Origin: Romanomermis culicivorax
Lineage: Eukaryota > Nematoda > Enoplea > Mermithida > Mermithidae
Length of the DNA: 64,000 nt
Direction: 5' to 3'
Assembly: GCA_963922205.1 (NCBI GenBank)
Contig: CAWUHX010000005.1
Span: forward strand, 1,116,001-1,180,000
Part shown: positions 1-10,639 of the stretch, one piece after another
How the letters are laid out: each line of letters begins with the position of its first letter
Position numbering within the stretch: the stretch's first letter is position 1
Made by a program: the position numbers and the translations under genes
Notes under the pieces: model-generated
Seen by the model: the letters and a program-made list of their open reading frames with translations, nothing else
Told to the model about the DNA's origin: nothing
Database searches by the model: none

Positions 1-760
1 TTGTAAATACTTATATAGGCATGATCACCTTGTTCAATTTCACCCAAGTTTTTCGTAATTGTGACATAGTTAGTTGCGTCATTATGTGTTTTTCTGATCA
101 AGATTGAAGATGTAACAATTGGGCCAGGAAACTTTAGGATCATTTTGCATATGTTGGGTGATTTTGAATTTGCTGATTGATTTGCAGATCCAATCAGTTT
201 TCATTTCGAAAATTTAACAGGATCTTTGAAAATCATTTTACCATAAATTTTCAATTGACCTTTCACGATGGATATTAATTCAAATGCGAGGACTGACTTC
301 AAATTTTTTTTCTGGAAAACTAGCTTTTTTCAATGTTCAACCCAAATAAGGTAGAGGGATGAGAGTTTTCCTAGTGGGTTGAGTTCTTTTTCCTCCTGAA
401 AATATATGCAAGCAACATACACAATGTTGCACTATGTTGAATTTCTTTATGGTACAGTAATCTGTTTTGGGTATTTTTCTGTTTACTTTTAATTTTAGGA
501 AGGTCATTTCATGAGTGTTTTCCACTTTTGTCTGATAAATTTCTTTTCAAGGACTCAGAAGCTTATGGGTGATGATTTAGTTCACATTCCTTTGGTTCAC
601 AATAATGGGATTAAATATTAATGATTCTGTTTTCTACCAATTTCTTAGGCCCTTCCCCTTAAACCTACAGTACAGTAACTAAGTAATGAAATATTCCTGC
701 ATATAATAACAATAAAACCAACATGAGCCTCCTTCAAAAATGGAGGTCCTGGTACATTGT
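1..760. other. AT-rich flank, no gene recognised
   Basis: I see no convincing gene here. On the minus strand, just past the end of the gypsy pol ORF, there is a purine tract (AAGGGGAAGGG at 650-660) that could be the polypurine tract before a 3' LTR. I found no matching LTR copy on the other side of pol, so an LTR here is unproven. Confidence 0.3.
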
Positions 761-762
761 GC

Positions 763-1194
763 TTATGAACTTCCTTTTGTCAGCATTTTCTCCAATTCTT
801 CAGTGTGATCTTTATCTTTGATTGATTGAGTCTTTTGGTCCTTGGGCCATTCCTCTTTATCTGTGCATGGACACCAACCATAGAATGGTTTTGTATGATT
901 TACATGTCTCATTTCAGTTTGATGTACCTTTTTGTGGTTTTCCATTATCAGATTAGGATATTTAATTGCTTTAATTCTATATGGACCTTCATACATAGGC
1001 ATCATTTTCTTGGCCAAACCCTTCTCTATGACCTCAGATTCTTTGAGAACATAGTCATTTATTTTATAGTCAATATTTTTCATTTTCTTATCATATATTT
1101 TTTTGTATTTTATTTGGGCATCTTCCAATTCATTTTGAATTAAGTTCAGGGCCATGGTGAAGTGCGTTTTGACCTCTGCATCATAAGTATTCAT
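763..1194 (-). pseudogene. Ty3/gypsy integrase C-terminal part
   Basis: A 143-residue minus-strand ORF that follows the integrase core. It is rich in Lys and Glu and carries the usual gypsy features after the core: a helix with the YDKKMK pattern, then a block like 'YEGPYRI' (residues about 68-74), the chromodomain-proximal segment seen in Metaviridae integrases. It probably continued the polyprotein from the region on its right. The frame is open, but the core upstream is broken, so it is a remnant. Integrase inserts the cDNA copy of the element into the genome. Confidence 0.75.
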
Positions 1195-1860
1195 ATCTTA
1201 GAAGTACAAAGGTCGTCTATAGTTCATTGCTGAGTCTATTGGCAGATTGGGTACTCTTCCATAGACTATTTCAAAGGGAGCATGTTGTGTAGATGCATTT
1301 ATATGTATGTTTGTAGAAAAAACTGCAAAGAGCTAGTGTTCATCCCAATCATTTTGGTTTTTGCCCACATGCATTCAGCTTCAAGTCATTAGTGTTTGAT
1401 TTGCTCGTTCAACTTCTCCATTAGCTATTGGATGATAGCAGTTGTATGAATTTTATGAGTTTTCATTATTTTAGTTATTTCTTGCATGAGGATAGATGTA
1501 AAATCACTAGCTCTGTCGGATTGCTAGATTAGTGGAGCTCCATGTCTGCATATGATCTTTGTTATGAAGAGCTTTGCTATAGTCTCTGCACTTATGTTTG
1601 GTGTAGCATAGGCTTCTACATATTTCTTGAAATGATCAATGAATACAATTATGAATCTGTTGCTATTTTCAGTGACTGGTAGAGGTCCCATGCAGTCAAC
1701 TGTGATTCTGTCAGATGGTCCTGAAGTTGCAATTGGCTTGAGAGATGCCTTTATTTAGTGGCCGAATGGCTTGTCTTTCTGACATTGTTCACAAGTTTTG
1801 CAATAATGTTGGACATCTTTGTGCAAAGCATCCCAGAAATAACGTTATGAAATAAGTTGT
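1195..1860 (-). pseudogene. Ty3/gypsy integrase catalytic core, frameshifted
   Basis: No long ORF survives, but minus-strand translation in shifting frames shows an integrase core. Visible are the zinc-knuckle end (CEQCQKDKPFGH), a first catalytic Asp in ITVDCMGPLPV, a second Asp near QSDRASDFTS, and the third motif GEVERANQTL with the catalytic Glu at about 1400-1440. Several stops and at least two frame changes separate these blocks. The order agrees with a Ty3/gypsy pol read right to left. Confidence 0.75.
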
Positions 1861-2255
1861 ATGGTTTTCTTTGCATCAATATGTCCAGCTAATTCTTTGT
1901 CATGATGAGCTTTCATAATTTGTTTATGCATACATTGTGGAATTATTACTTTATCTATTCTATTCTGTTCAATTAATAATAGACCATCATGGATTTTATG
2001 TGGACTTGCAACAGATTTTGTTAAGTTTCGTTTTTCGATTTGTTCAATTATGATTATAAGCTTTTCATCACTTTTTTGAAGAGCATCTATGTCTAATTCT
2101 CCTTGAATCACAAGACTGATTTGCTCATCGGTGATCTGTGGTCTATAGCTATCATCACCTTTGATATCAAATGCTGGTCTGCTATCTGCTACAGGAATTT
2201 GAGACAATGCATCAGCATTCCCATTTTTAATTCCTTTTCTAGGTTTGGTTGTCAA
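1845..2255 (-). pseudogene. Ty3/gypsy RNase H end and integrase zinc-binding domain
   Basis: A 136-residue minus-strand ORF. It begins with the RNase H-integrase junction motif GNADALSQ, typical of gypsy pol where the reading is usually NxADALSR. It ends with the H2C2 zinc-binding region of integrase, where HDKELAGHIDAKKT gives the paired histidines. It lies in order between the RNase H fragment on its right and the integrase core on its left. Confidence 0.85.
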
Positions 2256-2782
2256 TTTAGTTCCTGCTAAGGCATAACCCCACGATTGATTTGTGCCGAA
2301 GGATCCTCTTTTTCTAATTCAGATTTTACAGCAGTATGATCTGTTTCAATAATTACTTCTTGTTGATAGAGGTAACATCAAAAGTATTTAACAAATTCCA
2401 CTACAGCTAGGGTCTCTAATTCTGTGATCAGGTAATTTCTTTCTGCACATTTCAAAGTTTATGATGCATAGGCAACAGGATGTTCAAGTCCATCATTTCC
2501 TAATTGACTCAGTACTGTCCCTATACCTTCTTTCAAGGCATCTGTTTGTAAGATAAATTGCTTTGAAAAGTCTGGGTGTATGAGAATACGATCCTGAATT
2601 AATCTGCATTTTAGTTCTTCAAAAGCATAATTTTCTTTTTCTGTCCATTTGTATCCTTTGTCCTTTTTCAACAGTTGTGTGAGAGGACTGGAAATTTGTG
2701 CACAATTTGGTATATATTTTCTGTAATAAGAAACAAGGCCATGGAATGATTTGATTTCTTTGATTGTTTTTGGTGGTGGCAT
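2256..2782 (-). pseudogene. Ty3/gypsy RT thumb/connection and RNase H
   Basis: The minus-strand ORF at 2459-2782 (107 residues) carries the conserved gypsy connection: IKEIKSFHGLVSYYRKYIP, the SSPLTQLLKK block and the RNase H start FILQTDALKEGIGTVLSQ, with the first catalytic Asp in QTDA. From about 2458 down to 2256 the RNase H continues only in broken frames. RNase H removes RNA from the RNA-DNA hybrid during reverse transcription. Confidence 0.85.
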
Positions 2783-2802
2783 TTTCTGATTGCCTGAGTT
2801 TT

Positions 2803-3420
2803 CTATGAATCAGGCTTAATGCCTTCTTGACTAATCACGTGACCAAGGTAATCGACTTCTTCCTGAGAGAATTTGCATTTGTTGATCCTAAGTTTTAAAC
2901 AACATTCATGTAATCTATCAAGAATTGTTTTGAGTCTTGTCAACATTTCTTTATGGTCTCTGGCAAAAATAAGGACGTCATCCAGATAAACTGAGCATGT
3001 ATTCCATTGTAGGCCTGAAAGCATTAAATCCATTAACTTTTCAAAGGTTGCAGGGGCATTGCATAACCTGAATGGAAGGAAGTTGAATTCAAACAGCCCT
3101 ACTAGCATTAGGAATGCTATTTTTTCTCTGTCTCCAGGTGATATGGGTATAGTCCAGTAGGCATTTGGCTGGTCAAGTGTGGTGAACAACTTCATGCTGT
3201 TTAAAGTGTCCAGGATGTCATCTATTCATTGGATAGGATAAACATATTTTTTAGTGGTGGCATTTAGTTTTCTAAAATCTATGCATAGCCTGTGACCACC
3301 ATCTTTTTTCAAACGAGAACAATATTTGTAGACCAAGGTGATATACTTCTCGACGTGATAACTCTTTTTTCTAAAGCTCATGCCCAAATTTGAGGCATAA
3401 AATAGGTTTAGAGTTTACCT
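2803..3420 (-). pseudogene. Ty3/gypsy reverse transcriptase
   Basis: The open part (2803-3195, 130 residues) has RT palm motifs: FTTLDQPNAYWTIPI with a catalytic Asp, FLPFRLCNAPATFEKLMD, and YLDDVLIFA, the YxDD active site with Leu in the second position. Upstream, up to about 3420, broken frames hold KKDGGHRLCIDFRKLNATTK, the preceding RT block. I see no gag or protease beyond it. Stops upstream and frame changes downstream mean that no functional pol is made. Confidence 0.9.
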
Positions 3421-4200
3421 GAGCACCATTATTTCGAACAAATGACCTAAAGTGACCTGCACATTTTTGAAGCAGAGCAAACTATCAAAGGAATATTCAG
3501 GTTGTTTAATTTTCCATAACTTGAGTAATTCAACAATTCTTGGGAGTTTGCAGTTGTCAGGATCAGATAATTTTGGATCATTTTTAAGGCATGTCGTCAG
3601 CTACATTGTTCGATTTTTGGTTCATACAGCCCAAAGAAATATCATGCAAAACTCCTGTAGAACTTCTCACTATCTGTATAGTTTTCACAATATATTTCAA
3701 ACTTCCAATATTACATTATGGTTTTTATGCAGTATATAGAATTAACCAAATAGCTTTTTGCTGTGTCATGTGTGGACCAATTTTCCCAAATATCACATGA
3801 TTTCCATCATGCTGATTACTTTATCTTTTTCGCAACTTTTTATTTCACATTAACTTATTTTCATTTTGTTTTGTTCATTACGCTTTATCACATTTTTGGG
3901 TTCTGTTTTTATTGTATTTCCTTTGTTTTTTCTTTCACACGTAGGCTGCAGTATGAACCTGCAATTAAAACTTCCCCCAAACAAGTTCCACGAGCTCATG
4001 GCTATAATTGGTGCACTACATGCACCTCTTATCAGTAAAATTAGCATCCTCTTTGGGAAGCAAAAGGGCTAGTCAAGAAGTTTTCATTAAAGACCTTCAT
4101 ATGTTTAGCATGGGCATGAAACTCATCCCCAATGCTAAATGTATTCGAACTGGAAAATGTCTAAGTGAACATAGGCATCTTCTGCACCATTTTCCTCTGC
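3421..4200. other. Unassigned sequence right of gypsy pol
   Basis: The first ~150 bases may be degraded pol leader to the RT (weak resemblance only). Beyond that I see only short overlapping ORFs on both strands with no recognisable domain. A possible splice acceptor (CACACGTAG at about 3938-3946) precedes a short open plus-strand stretch, but no partner exon is evident. Confidence 0.25.
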
Positions 4201-4201
4201 C

Positions 4202-4243
4202 TGGTTTCTGTTTCCAAGCACATCAGCTTGGAAACAGAAACCA
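4202..4243. repeat. Perfect 18-bp hairpin, 6-nt loop
   Basis: TGGTTTCTGTTTCCAAGC at 4202-4219 is followed by the loop ACATCA and an exact reverse complement at 4226-4243. The stem has no mismatch, unlike the decayed sequence around it, so it is recent or maintained. No TSD or transposon end was seen beside it. Confidence 0.85.
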
Positions 4244-5760
4244 CACTTCTAACAGAACAGAATCCAATGTTTACAAAACTCTGAATTATACATCAAAATA
4301 AAAACCATACTTTCATTAACATCTGTTCGATTTCTTATTTGCATCATCATGGGAAAAAATAGTCTTCTTTTTTTGTCTTTGTTCTCTCAGTAGAGAGTTT
4401 TGTGCTTCCGCTGTACGCTTGCTTATTTTTCATTCTTGTTCTATCAGCGTTTTTGAAGTTTTGACATAGATCAAATTATCATTGTATTTTTATATATTTT
4501 TAATATTTAAAGGATGCCATCAGCGGCCGTTTTCAAGTGCATCCCCAAACTTTCAGGTTAGAGAATTTGTTTTTAAAAGGATAAATTTCTTCTCTTCTAA
4601 ATCTATTTACTTTATTCTATAGCACGGCCTCCAAGCAAATGGACCAAAAAAACATTTTTTGGTCGAAAATCACTTTTTTGAGCAAAAATCAAAGAAAAAA
4701 TTTTTTTGGCACTTGGCTTTACACCAAAATGATGCTTATTATCATTTTCAAAGGAAAAATTCATTTATAAGGGTCAAAAAATGCATTATTGAGCACTGGC
4801 TGGCTCCTCCCCATGACTCCAAAAAGTTGTCTACTCCCCCCTTAAAAAATCGCTTTCATCATGTAGCCAACTGTCTAGAACTCTTATGGGTATGTGAATA
4901 AAAAGATGAATTCCCTGTTATAAATGTTAATTTTTGAAGAAAAAATCAACTAAAATTCTGATTCTTTGGCAGGTAATTTGGGGAAAACTGTCGAAAATCT
5001 CACAGTTGTGTTAAGAATTTGTGCATTCTGTAGGAAAAAATGGTTAAAATGGTCAATTATTTTGGTCGTCATTTTTTCCAGGGTTTTGTAGATAAAAATT
5101 ACTTTTTGATGTGATATGCAAACTCTTCAGTCAAAACAAATCGATTTTGTTCTTTATTGTCTCCACTGCTGAAATAATTTTTGGCTATTAATGACCTCTT
5201 CCATAGAAAACATCGTTTTATTGCATCTCTGATGCACCATTTTTAACAACAATGTCAGTTTTTGAATCTGAAATGCTAAATAAAAAACTAATTTTTTATA
5301 AAACTTTTCTTTAAAATTGCCATATGGGGAGGGATAGACCCTAGAACCAAGAGCTTTTTGGTATGATTATGGTTATGGTTAGGAGCCACAGTGATGGTTA
5401 CAGTAGTTACAGTTACAGTTATTTTCCCTGAACTTATCAGTCCTCACCATTGTAACCATGAGTTTTTCTAACAGTTATGGTTATAACTGTGGCTGCGGTT
5501 ATGCATGATAAAATAATCTGAATCATCTTCAGTTCTAACCTCTTGAACACTACTTGAGTAATTTGGAAAGGGCTGTTTTTGCATATGTTAAGTTTACATA
5601 AATTAGTATTAGTGAGAAAGGAAGATAATTGTTTGTTCCCTGAAAAAATCAATCTTTTTCTGAAAAAAATCAATCCAGAACCTATATTGAAGCTGAAGCC
5701 CAGTTCCTGATACAATAAAAACATGTAAACTTTTATTATTCAATTTTGTTTGAGTGTATG
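4244..5760. other. AT-rich noncoding stretch
   Basis: No gene is supported. Contents include a 10-bp inverted repeat GACCAAAAAA/TTTTTTGGTC with a 3-nt spacer (4642-4664), A/T homopolymers, and a GTTA/GTTAC-rich low-complexity stretch at about 5360-5510 (repeated 'atggttatggtta', 'gttacagttacagtt'). The short ORF antisense to this repeat is an artefact of the low complexity. Confidence 0.4.
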
Positions 5761-5774
5761 AAGGGATTCAGGGG

Positions 5775-6365
5775 TTGTAGAAAGTACACCTCAAGCTTCA
5801 ACCTGTAAAATTCTACTTCAATGCAGAAAGTATGCTGGAGACTTCAATCCTAGAATTCTACATTCATGAAGAGAGTAGGCCTAAAGCTTGAATGTATAAA
5901 ATTCTATTTCCATGTAAAAAGTATGCTGGAGCTTCAATGTGTAAAATTCAACTTCCATGTAGATTTTATGCCCCAAGCTTCAACCCATAAAATTCTATTT
6001 CCATGAACAAACTAGGCCCAAATCTTCAATGGCTCAAATTCGACTTCCACTAGAAAGTACATCCATAGCTTCAACATGTAAAATTCTACTCCCATGTAGA
6101 AAGTATGCCCAAAGACTCAACCTGTAAAGTTCTACTTCACTGTAGAAAGTAGGCTTGATGCTGCAACCCTTAGAACTCTTCTTCCATGCAGAGAGTACAC
6201 CCAAGCTTCAATGTGTGTATTATGACATCTATATAGAAAATACACTTCAAGCAACTGGTAAAAATCTACTTCCACCTAGAAAGTACGCCCCAAGCTTCAA
6301 CATGTAAAATTTGACTTCCATGTGGAAAGCATGCCTGGAGCTGCAACAGGTTAAATTCGACCAAA
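5775..6365. repeat. Degenerate 46-bp minisatellite, about 12 copies
   Basis: Successive units begin with a variant of AGAAAGTAYGCC and read roughly 'agaaagtacgccccaagctt' then 'caacatgtaaaattctactt' then 'ccatgt'. Spacing between unit starts measured at 5781, 5827, 5871 and 5916 is 44-46 bp. Copies differ by substitutions and small indels. About 1.5 further copies of the same unit lie at about 11508-11585. No coding frame runs through it. Confidence 0.8.
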
Positions 6366-6379
6366 ATGTTCCTCCACTG

Positions 6380-7500
6380 ACTTAGATGTTAAAGTTGCTG
6401 TCTCTTTCAAAAAAATTTGAAAAATGCCCCAGGGTCATACAATCTAACAATCTAGTGGTTTTACTTCTCCTTTACAATATTTTCACGGAAAATTTGTTAT
6501 GGGACACATCTTTATTTACTTGCTACACATTTTTTGATGATTTCCTATCATCATTTCTGTCTTCTGTAGAGATTTTTACTCTTTCGGAGTACGATTTTTT
6601 ACAGAAAACATGCAAAATCATACCCTGAAAAGTAAAAAGTCCCAAAGACCATGGTTGAGCTAAGGGAATCATTGAAAAATGTGTCCCAAGTATTTAAAAA
6701 TTGTGTCCCCAGGAAAGTTTTCTTGTAAAAAATGAGTAAAACCATTGGATCCTTGAATCTTATGACCCATGGAAGTATTTTTCGAAAAAAGTAAAGTCAT
6801 TATATTCTCAGACCTTCTGTCATGGCCTTTAAATTCTGTATTGCTTTCACAAAAATTTTGTGAGTCTAAACATTAGATTTTTAAATTTTACGCATGAATC
6901 ATTACGATCTAATGATTTTACTGTCGGTAAACACCTTGAACCTTATGCACATATCCTAAAAAAGTAAGGACCCAAGGAGTTTACTCACAGAGTAAATTCT
7001 TTAGATTTTTTGCCTTGACCCCTTAAAATCTATTTGTTTTTTACAAAGTTTTTGCGAGTAAAACCATTACATTGTTAGATTTCAAGCTCAGTCTCTTACA
7101 ATCTAGCAACTTTACTGTGACTAAACATGTTAGGTCATTAGATCTTATGCTTAGATAATTTGAATCTAATAATCTAACAGGTTCACTGATTTTTTAGAGA
7201 GTAAATCTGTTAGATCCTATGCTTGGATTCTTTAAATCTAACAATCTAATAGTCTAATGGGTTTACTCACTTCAAAAACAAGTAAACTCCTTAGATTGTA
7301 ATATATTTTGCCCTGATCTCAAAATCTAACTAGCTTCACAGAGTTTTGGCAAGGAAAATGGATAGATCCTATGCTTCGACTTTTCAGAATTTAACAGTTT
7401 TACTCATGTTTACAGTGAGTAAAACTGTTAGATCTTTGGATCCTACCCTTACAATCTTTTGCATTTCACTCATTTTACAGATTTTTAGCATTAGACCTGT
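6380..7500. repeat. Degenerate repeat block built on 'gtaaaaccattagatc', copy 1
   Basis: The block holds many imperfect repeats of motifs such as 'aatctaatggttttactc' and its near-complement 'gagtaaaaccattagatc', joined by 'cctatgcttggatcttt'. The block and its flanks recur, diverged, in the same orientation at about 10640-11490. Shared phrases include 'gggacac...ttgcyacacattttt' and 'atgcaggacaaac'. The two arms therefore look like an old direct duplication. Nothing coding is supported. Confidence 0.6.
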
Positions 7501-7575
7501 TTTCAAGAACAATGCAGGACAAACAGACTATCAAACAAAAAAAACTAGCAAAATGAATTATTGTAGACCAGATGG

Positions 7576-7800
7576 TTGACAGCCGATGCACCCCATGTTA
7601 TCAAATTACCAGACCTGCCAGATAGTATCATGCTACCAGAGAGTATCAAATTGAAAATTTTAAAAAGTTACAGTGAGTTAAACGAGTTACTCCAGCAGCA
7701 GAGGAAGTCTCTCAAAGATTGCACCGCTTGGGCCCAGATACAGGATAGGTGCCACCTGCAGGCCTTCAAAAAAGCTAATCAGAGGCCCAATGCTGTCTGA
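7576..7800 (+). other. Possible short coding remnant, unrecognised
   Basis: A 74-codon open stretch ends in TGA at 7798-7800. Its translation is Leu/Lys/Gln-rich with a likely helical segment (SYSELNELLQQQRKSLKD). I recognise no domain. The first third has a diverged counterpart at about 11190-11250 inside the second repeat block, so the sequence belongs to the duplicated unit and may not be a gene. No promoter or splice evidence was found. Confidence 0.2.
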
Positions 7801-7900
7801 TCATTCATACAAGTCATGATAGTTATAATGGTCAGAAGTTGAGAAAACTTCTATGTGCCTAAAATCTTGTAAAAGTCCATATATAATGAAATATCGTTTG

Positions 7901-8341
7901 AAGGCCGTCTTGGTCTAGTGGTTATCGCCTCTGACTGCTAGTCTCAAGAACCAGGTTCAATTCCGGGTGTAAGCCGAAATTGAATTTCTGGTAGCTGGCC
8001 CAGGCAGACACAGCCTTTCATCCTCTCAGGGTAGATAAATTGTGTAGGGGAGCTTGGAACGCTGCTTTCGGGGTCCACTCAGCCCAGTTAGCATGTTGGG
8101 GATAGTGCGGCAAATGAGGAGGTGGGCCTATTCCATTATGAGGTATTTAGCCGATCAAGTCCTGCTTGTCAGTTAGATGCCAGCCAGTGGAATGTGGCCT
8201 CCACTAGGCCGTAAAAAGCACCTGAAGAGCGCCTCTCATACAAGGTGGGCACTTGTATGACCATATAGTCCTGTAAAGCCTACCTTTCCGGCTATAGGAA
8301 AATGGGTAGGTGTACCAGCGAAAATTAAGAAAAAAAACAAA
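7901..8341 (+). mobile_element. tRNA-derived SINE with 12-bp target-site duplication
   Basis: The 5' head (7903-7975) resembles a tRNA. It has a Pol III A box TGGTCTAGTGG near 7910 and a B box GGTTCAATTCC at about 7954. A roughly 365-bp unrelated body follows, ending in an A-rich tail (8325-8341). The element is flanked by AAATATCGTTTG at 7889-7900 and again at 8342-8353, the target-site duplication made by LINE-driven retroposition. The parent tRNA isotype cannot be fixed; the GACTGCTAGTC arm recalls tRNA-Ser(GCT). It is a SINE and not a working tRNA gene. Confidence 0.85.
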
Positions 8342-8512
8342 AAATATCGTTTGTGCAGGATCATACTGTATTTTGACAACTATTCCAGCATGCCATCGAA
8401 AAAATTACTAGTGATCACTTACATGTTGAACTCATTGTTAAAAGAAGGAATCAATACCCATCACACAAATTTTGCACTGTTTTTTGTTATATAACAAAAA
8501 AAATTGTTCGAT

Positions 8513-8821
8513 TCAACACCAACCATGAGGATAAGTATGAAAATTATGATTTAATATATGTTTATTATGAACAATACAACATTTTTTTACACTTTTATGC
8601 ATAACAATTACATAACACAACAACCAGAGCATCCTGGCTGAAAGCTGACCTACAGAATGGTCTTCGGCTAGAGCTTGAATGGAGAACTTGACACCATCAA
8701 ACATGAAGTCTAATCGATATCTGTGCCAAAAAGTAGGTTCACTGTAGTAGCAAGGTAGCAAGTAGATGTACTGTGGATGTGAATCCTCATCATTGTTTAC
8801 AGTAAACCAGTTTCTGGTCAC
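8513..8821 (-). CDS. Possible last exon of an unidentified gene
   Basis: A minus-strand open stretch of about 102 codons begins directly after a good 3' splice site (TTGATTTACAG, 8822-8832) and ends in a stop. An AATAAA lies on the same strand at about 8570. The peptide contains TFWHRYRLDFMFDGVKFSIQ, which looks like structured globular sequence, but I do not recognise the family. No upstream exon was identified in 8.83-9.3 kb. It could be a terminal exon of a host gene or of an old element. Confidence 0.35.
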   Translation of the reverse strand: MTRNWFTVNNDEDSHPQYIYLLPCYYSEPTFWHRYRLDFMFDGVKFSIQALAEDHSVGQLSARMLWLLCYVIVMHKSVKKCCIVHNKHILNHNFHTYPHGWC

Positions 8822-8829
8822 TGTAAATC

Positions 8830-9360
8830 AAGATTCAATAATAAGTTTTTTATTTAAATTTGAAATGCATAAGGTAAAGGCCAGGACACAAAATTGGTCG
8901 GCATGTGATTGATTTGGAGTATTTTAGAAAAATAAATTATTTATTTGCAATGAGCATCCTGAAATCTACAAATTATGTGCTAATGTTGTAATTTTCGAAG
9001 CAAAAAGAATTGCTACAGTAACCATACCATACTGCAACAATTATTCTACAGATTTTATCAAATAATCTCAGTTGGCTTTTTGACCTATTTCTTTTTCATC
9101 GACCAATGATGCAACCATTTGGTCCAAAGGTCCCATTTTCAGCATGTTTCGGTTGTAATTCACAACAATGGCACCTTTTGTGACTTTTGTCAGGGTGAAA
9201 AAGCCACACTCTATGTTAGCTATTTAGCAAATGGCCAGGTGCTGCTAATATTAGTTGTGGCGCATTTGCTTCAAGTTATTGTCTGTGAATCTATAAATGT
9301 ATATAGATTAGGTTCCAAGGAGCTTTTTACTTCAAAATAGTGCATATTCTACTATGAAAC
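8830..9360. other. No supported gene
   Basis: Mixed AT-rich sequence upstream (on minus) of the candidate exon at 8513-8821. A plus-strand ORF at 9119-9340 has no recognisable features and no start context, and I do not call it. Confidence 0.3.
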
Positions 9361-10420
9361 TTATTTTTTCATGTCTTTTTCGATTAAAAATAATCTTTTT
9401 CTTATCGAAAACTGACATTTTTGACCTTTCCTCAAATTGGAGATTTCTTTAAAAATTCAATATTTCAAGCCATTTGTATTATCAAAACTTTACGTTTACA
9501 AATGATAAATTACCTTTGGGGAAAAAATTGCATTCTCCACTGTAAGAAATGATCATTCTCTACTGATATTGAAAATTTCGAACATTTTACCATTAAAAAA
9601 TGGACCTTTCAGATTGTTTATCTAACAAAAACGACCATTTTCTGAGAGAAATTGGCTTCTTGTAAATTGAGAATACTCACATTCTACCAAAGTTTATATT
9701 CATGACTTTTTTCTATTCAAAAATGACCATTTTCCACTATAAAGTTTGATTTTTTTCAATCCAAGACCAATTTTTACCAAAAATTGATGATCATAAAATG
9801 TATTTTATCAAAAAATTAATTTTGGAGGATGGTTTTTGTTCCACAATATCAATTTCCAAAAAAATAATCAAGAATTGTAACAATTTTTTGTTCCAGGAGG
9901 TACTTTATGCCAATTGTAACTTGCTTACAATAAAAAAATTTCCATTTCATAGAAGAAAAATTGGCTTTTTCACCTGTTAAGGCTATAAAATTAATACTTT
10001 GACCACATTTCTATGTAAATTTTGTATGGAAAATGACGGCTTTCAATTGAAAAATCCACTTCTTTGTTGTTTAAAATTTGCCATTTTCAGCTAAATTTTT
10101 ATTTTTTTCTGACTGTTTTCAATCAAAAATGACCATTTTCTATTCAGAATAAACATTTTTTACATTTTTAAAAACGACCAGTCTTGACCTAAATTGACGT
10201 TTTTGATCGTTTTTATATTAAAAACATTTTTCTACTTGAGATTAATATTAATGACTGTTTTCTAGAAAAAGATGTCAAAATTTGTAAAAAAACTTTGATC
10301 TAAAAAGACAATTTAACAAAAAATTAGATTTTTGACATGTTCTTGATGAGAAATATAAGCTCTTAAAATAAACAATCCTTTATATCAGTGGTCATGAAAA
10401 TTTCGGATTAAAAAAAAAAA
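9360..10420. repeat. Degenerate AT-rich repeats with 'aaaaatgaccattttct' motif
   Basis: Versions of 'ttcaatcaaaaatgaccatt' recur many times with irregular spacing (for example about 9715, 10115 and 10165), along with 'aaaattgacgtttttgacc'. The pattern suggests an old, strongly decayed tandem repeat. It lies between the two copies of the 'ccattagatc' repeat block. No coding sequence is supported. Confidence 0.5.
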
Positions 10421-10639
10421 AATTTCCAAAAAACTTGCAAAGCTGGAAAATCGAAAATAAAGAAAAAGTTTAGTGACTCAGGGTTCTTGTTTAGAAAAAT
10501 TTTTTTAAAATTTAGAAATTCAAGCTGAACCTTTGAAACAAACCAATAAATTCCGGAGAGCCAAAGATTAGGACTATTAATCAACAGATCAGAAGGTTAA
10601 TCAAGTAGACTGAAAACGTCAGGCTATAGATTGAAAAAT

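Noticed and set aside
3452-4301. Overlapping plus-strand ORFs
   Set aside because: Short, in shifting frames, with no domain. Part lies opposite the decayed gypsy pol leader.
5437-5724. 95-codon minus ORF
   Set aside because: It runs through the GTTA-rich low-complexity stretch and has no recognisable feature.
5775-6365. CRISPR-like array
   Set aside because: The 46-bp repeats are contiguous with no unique spacers, they are degenerate, and the genome is eukaryotic.
7903-7975. tRNA gene
   Set aside because: The A and B boxes are the head of a SINE with an A-rich tail and a 12-bp duplication. The arms do not form a full cloverleaf.
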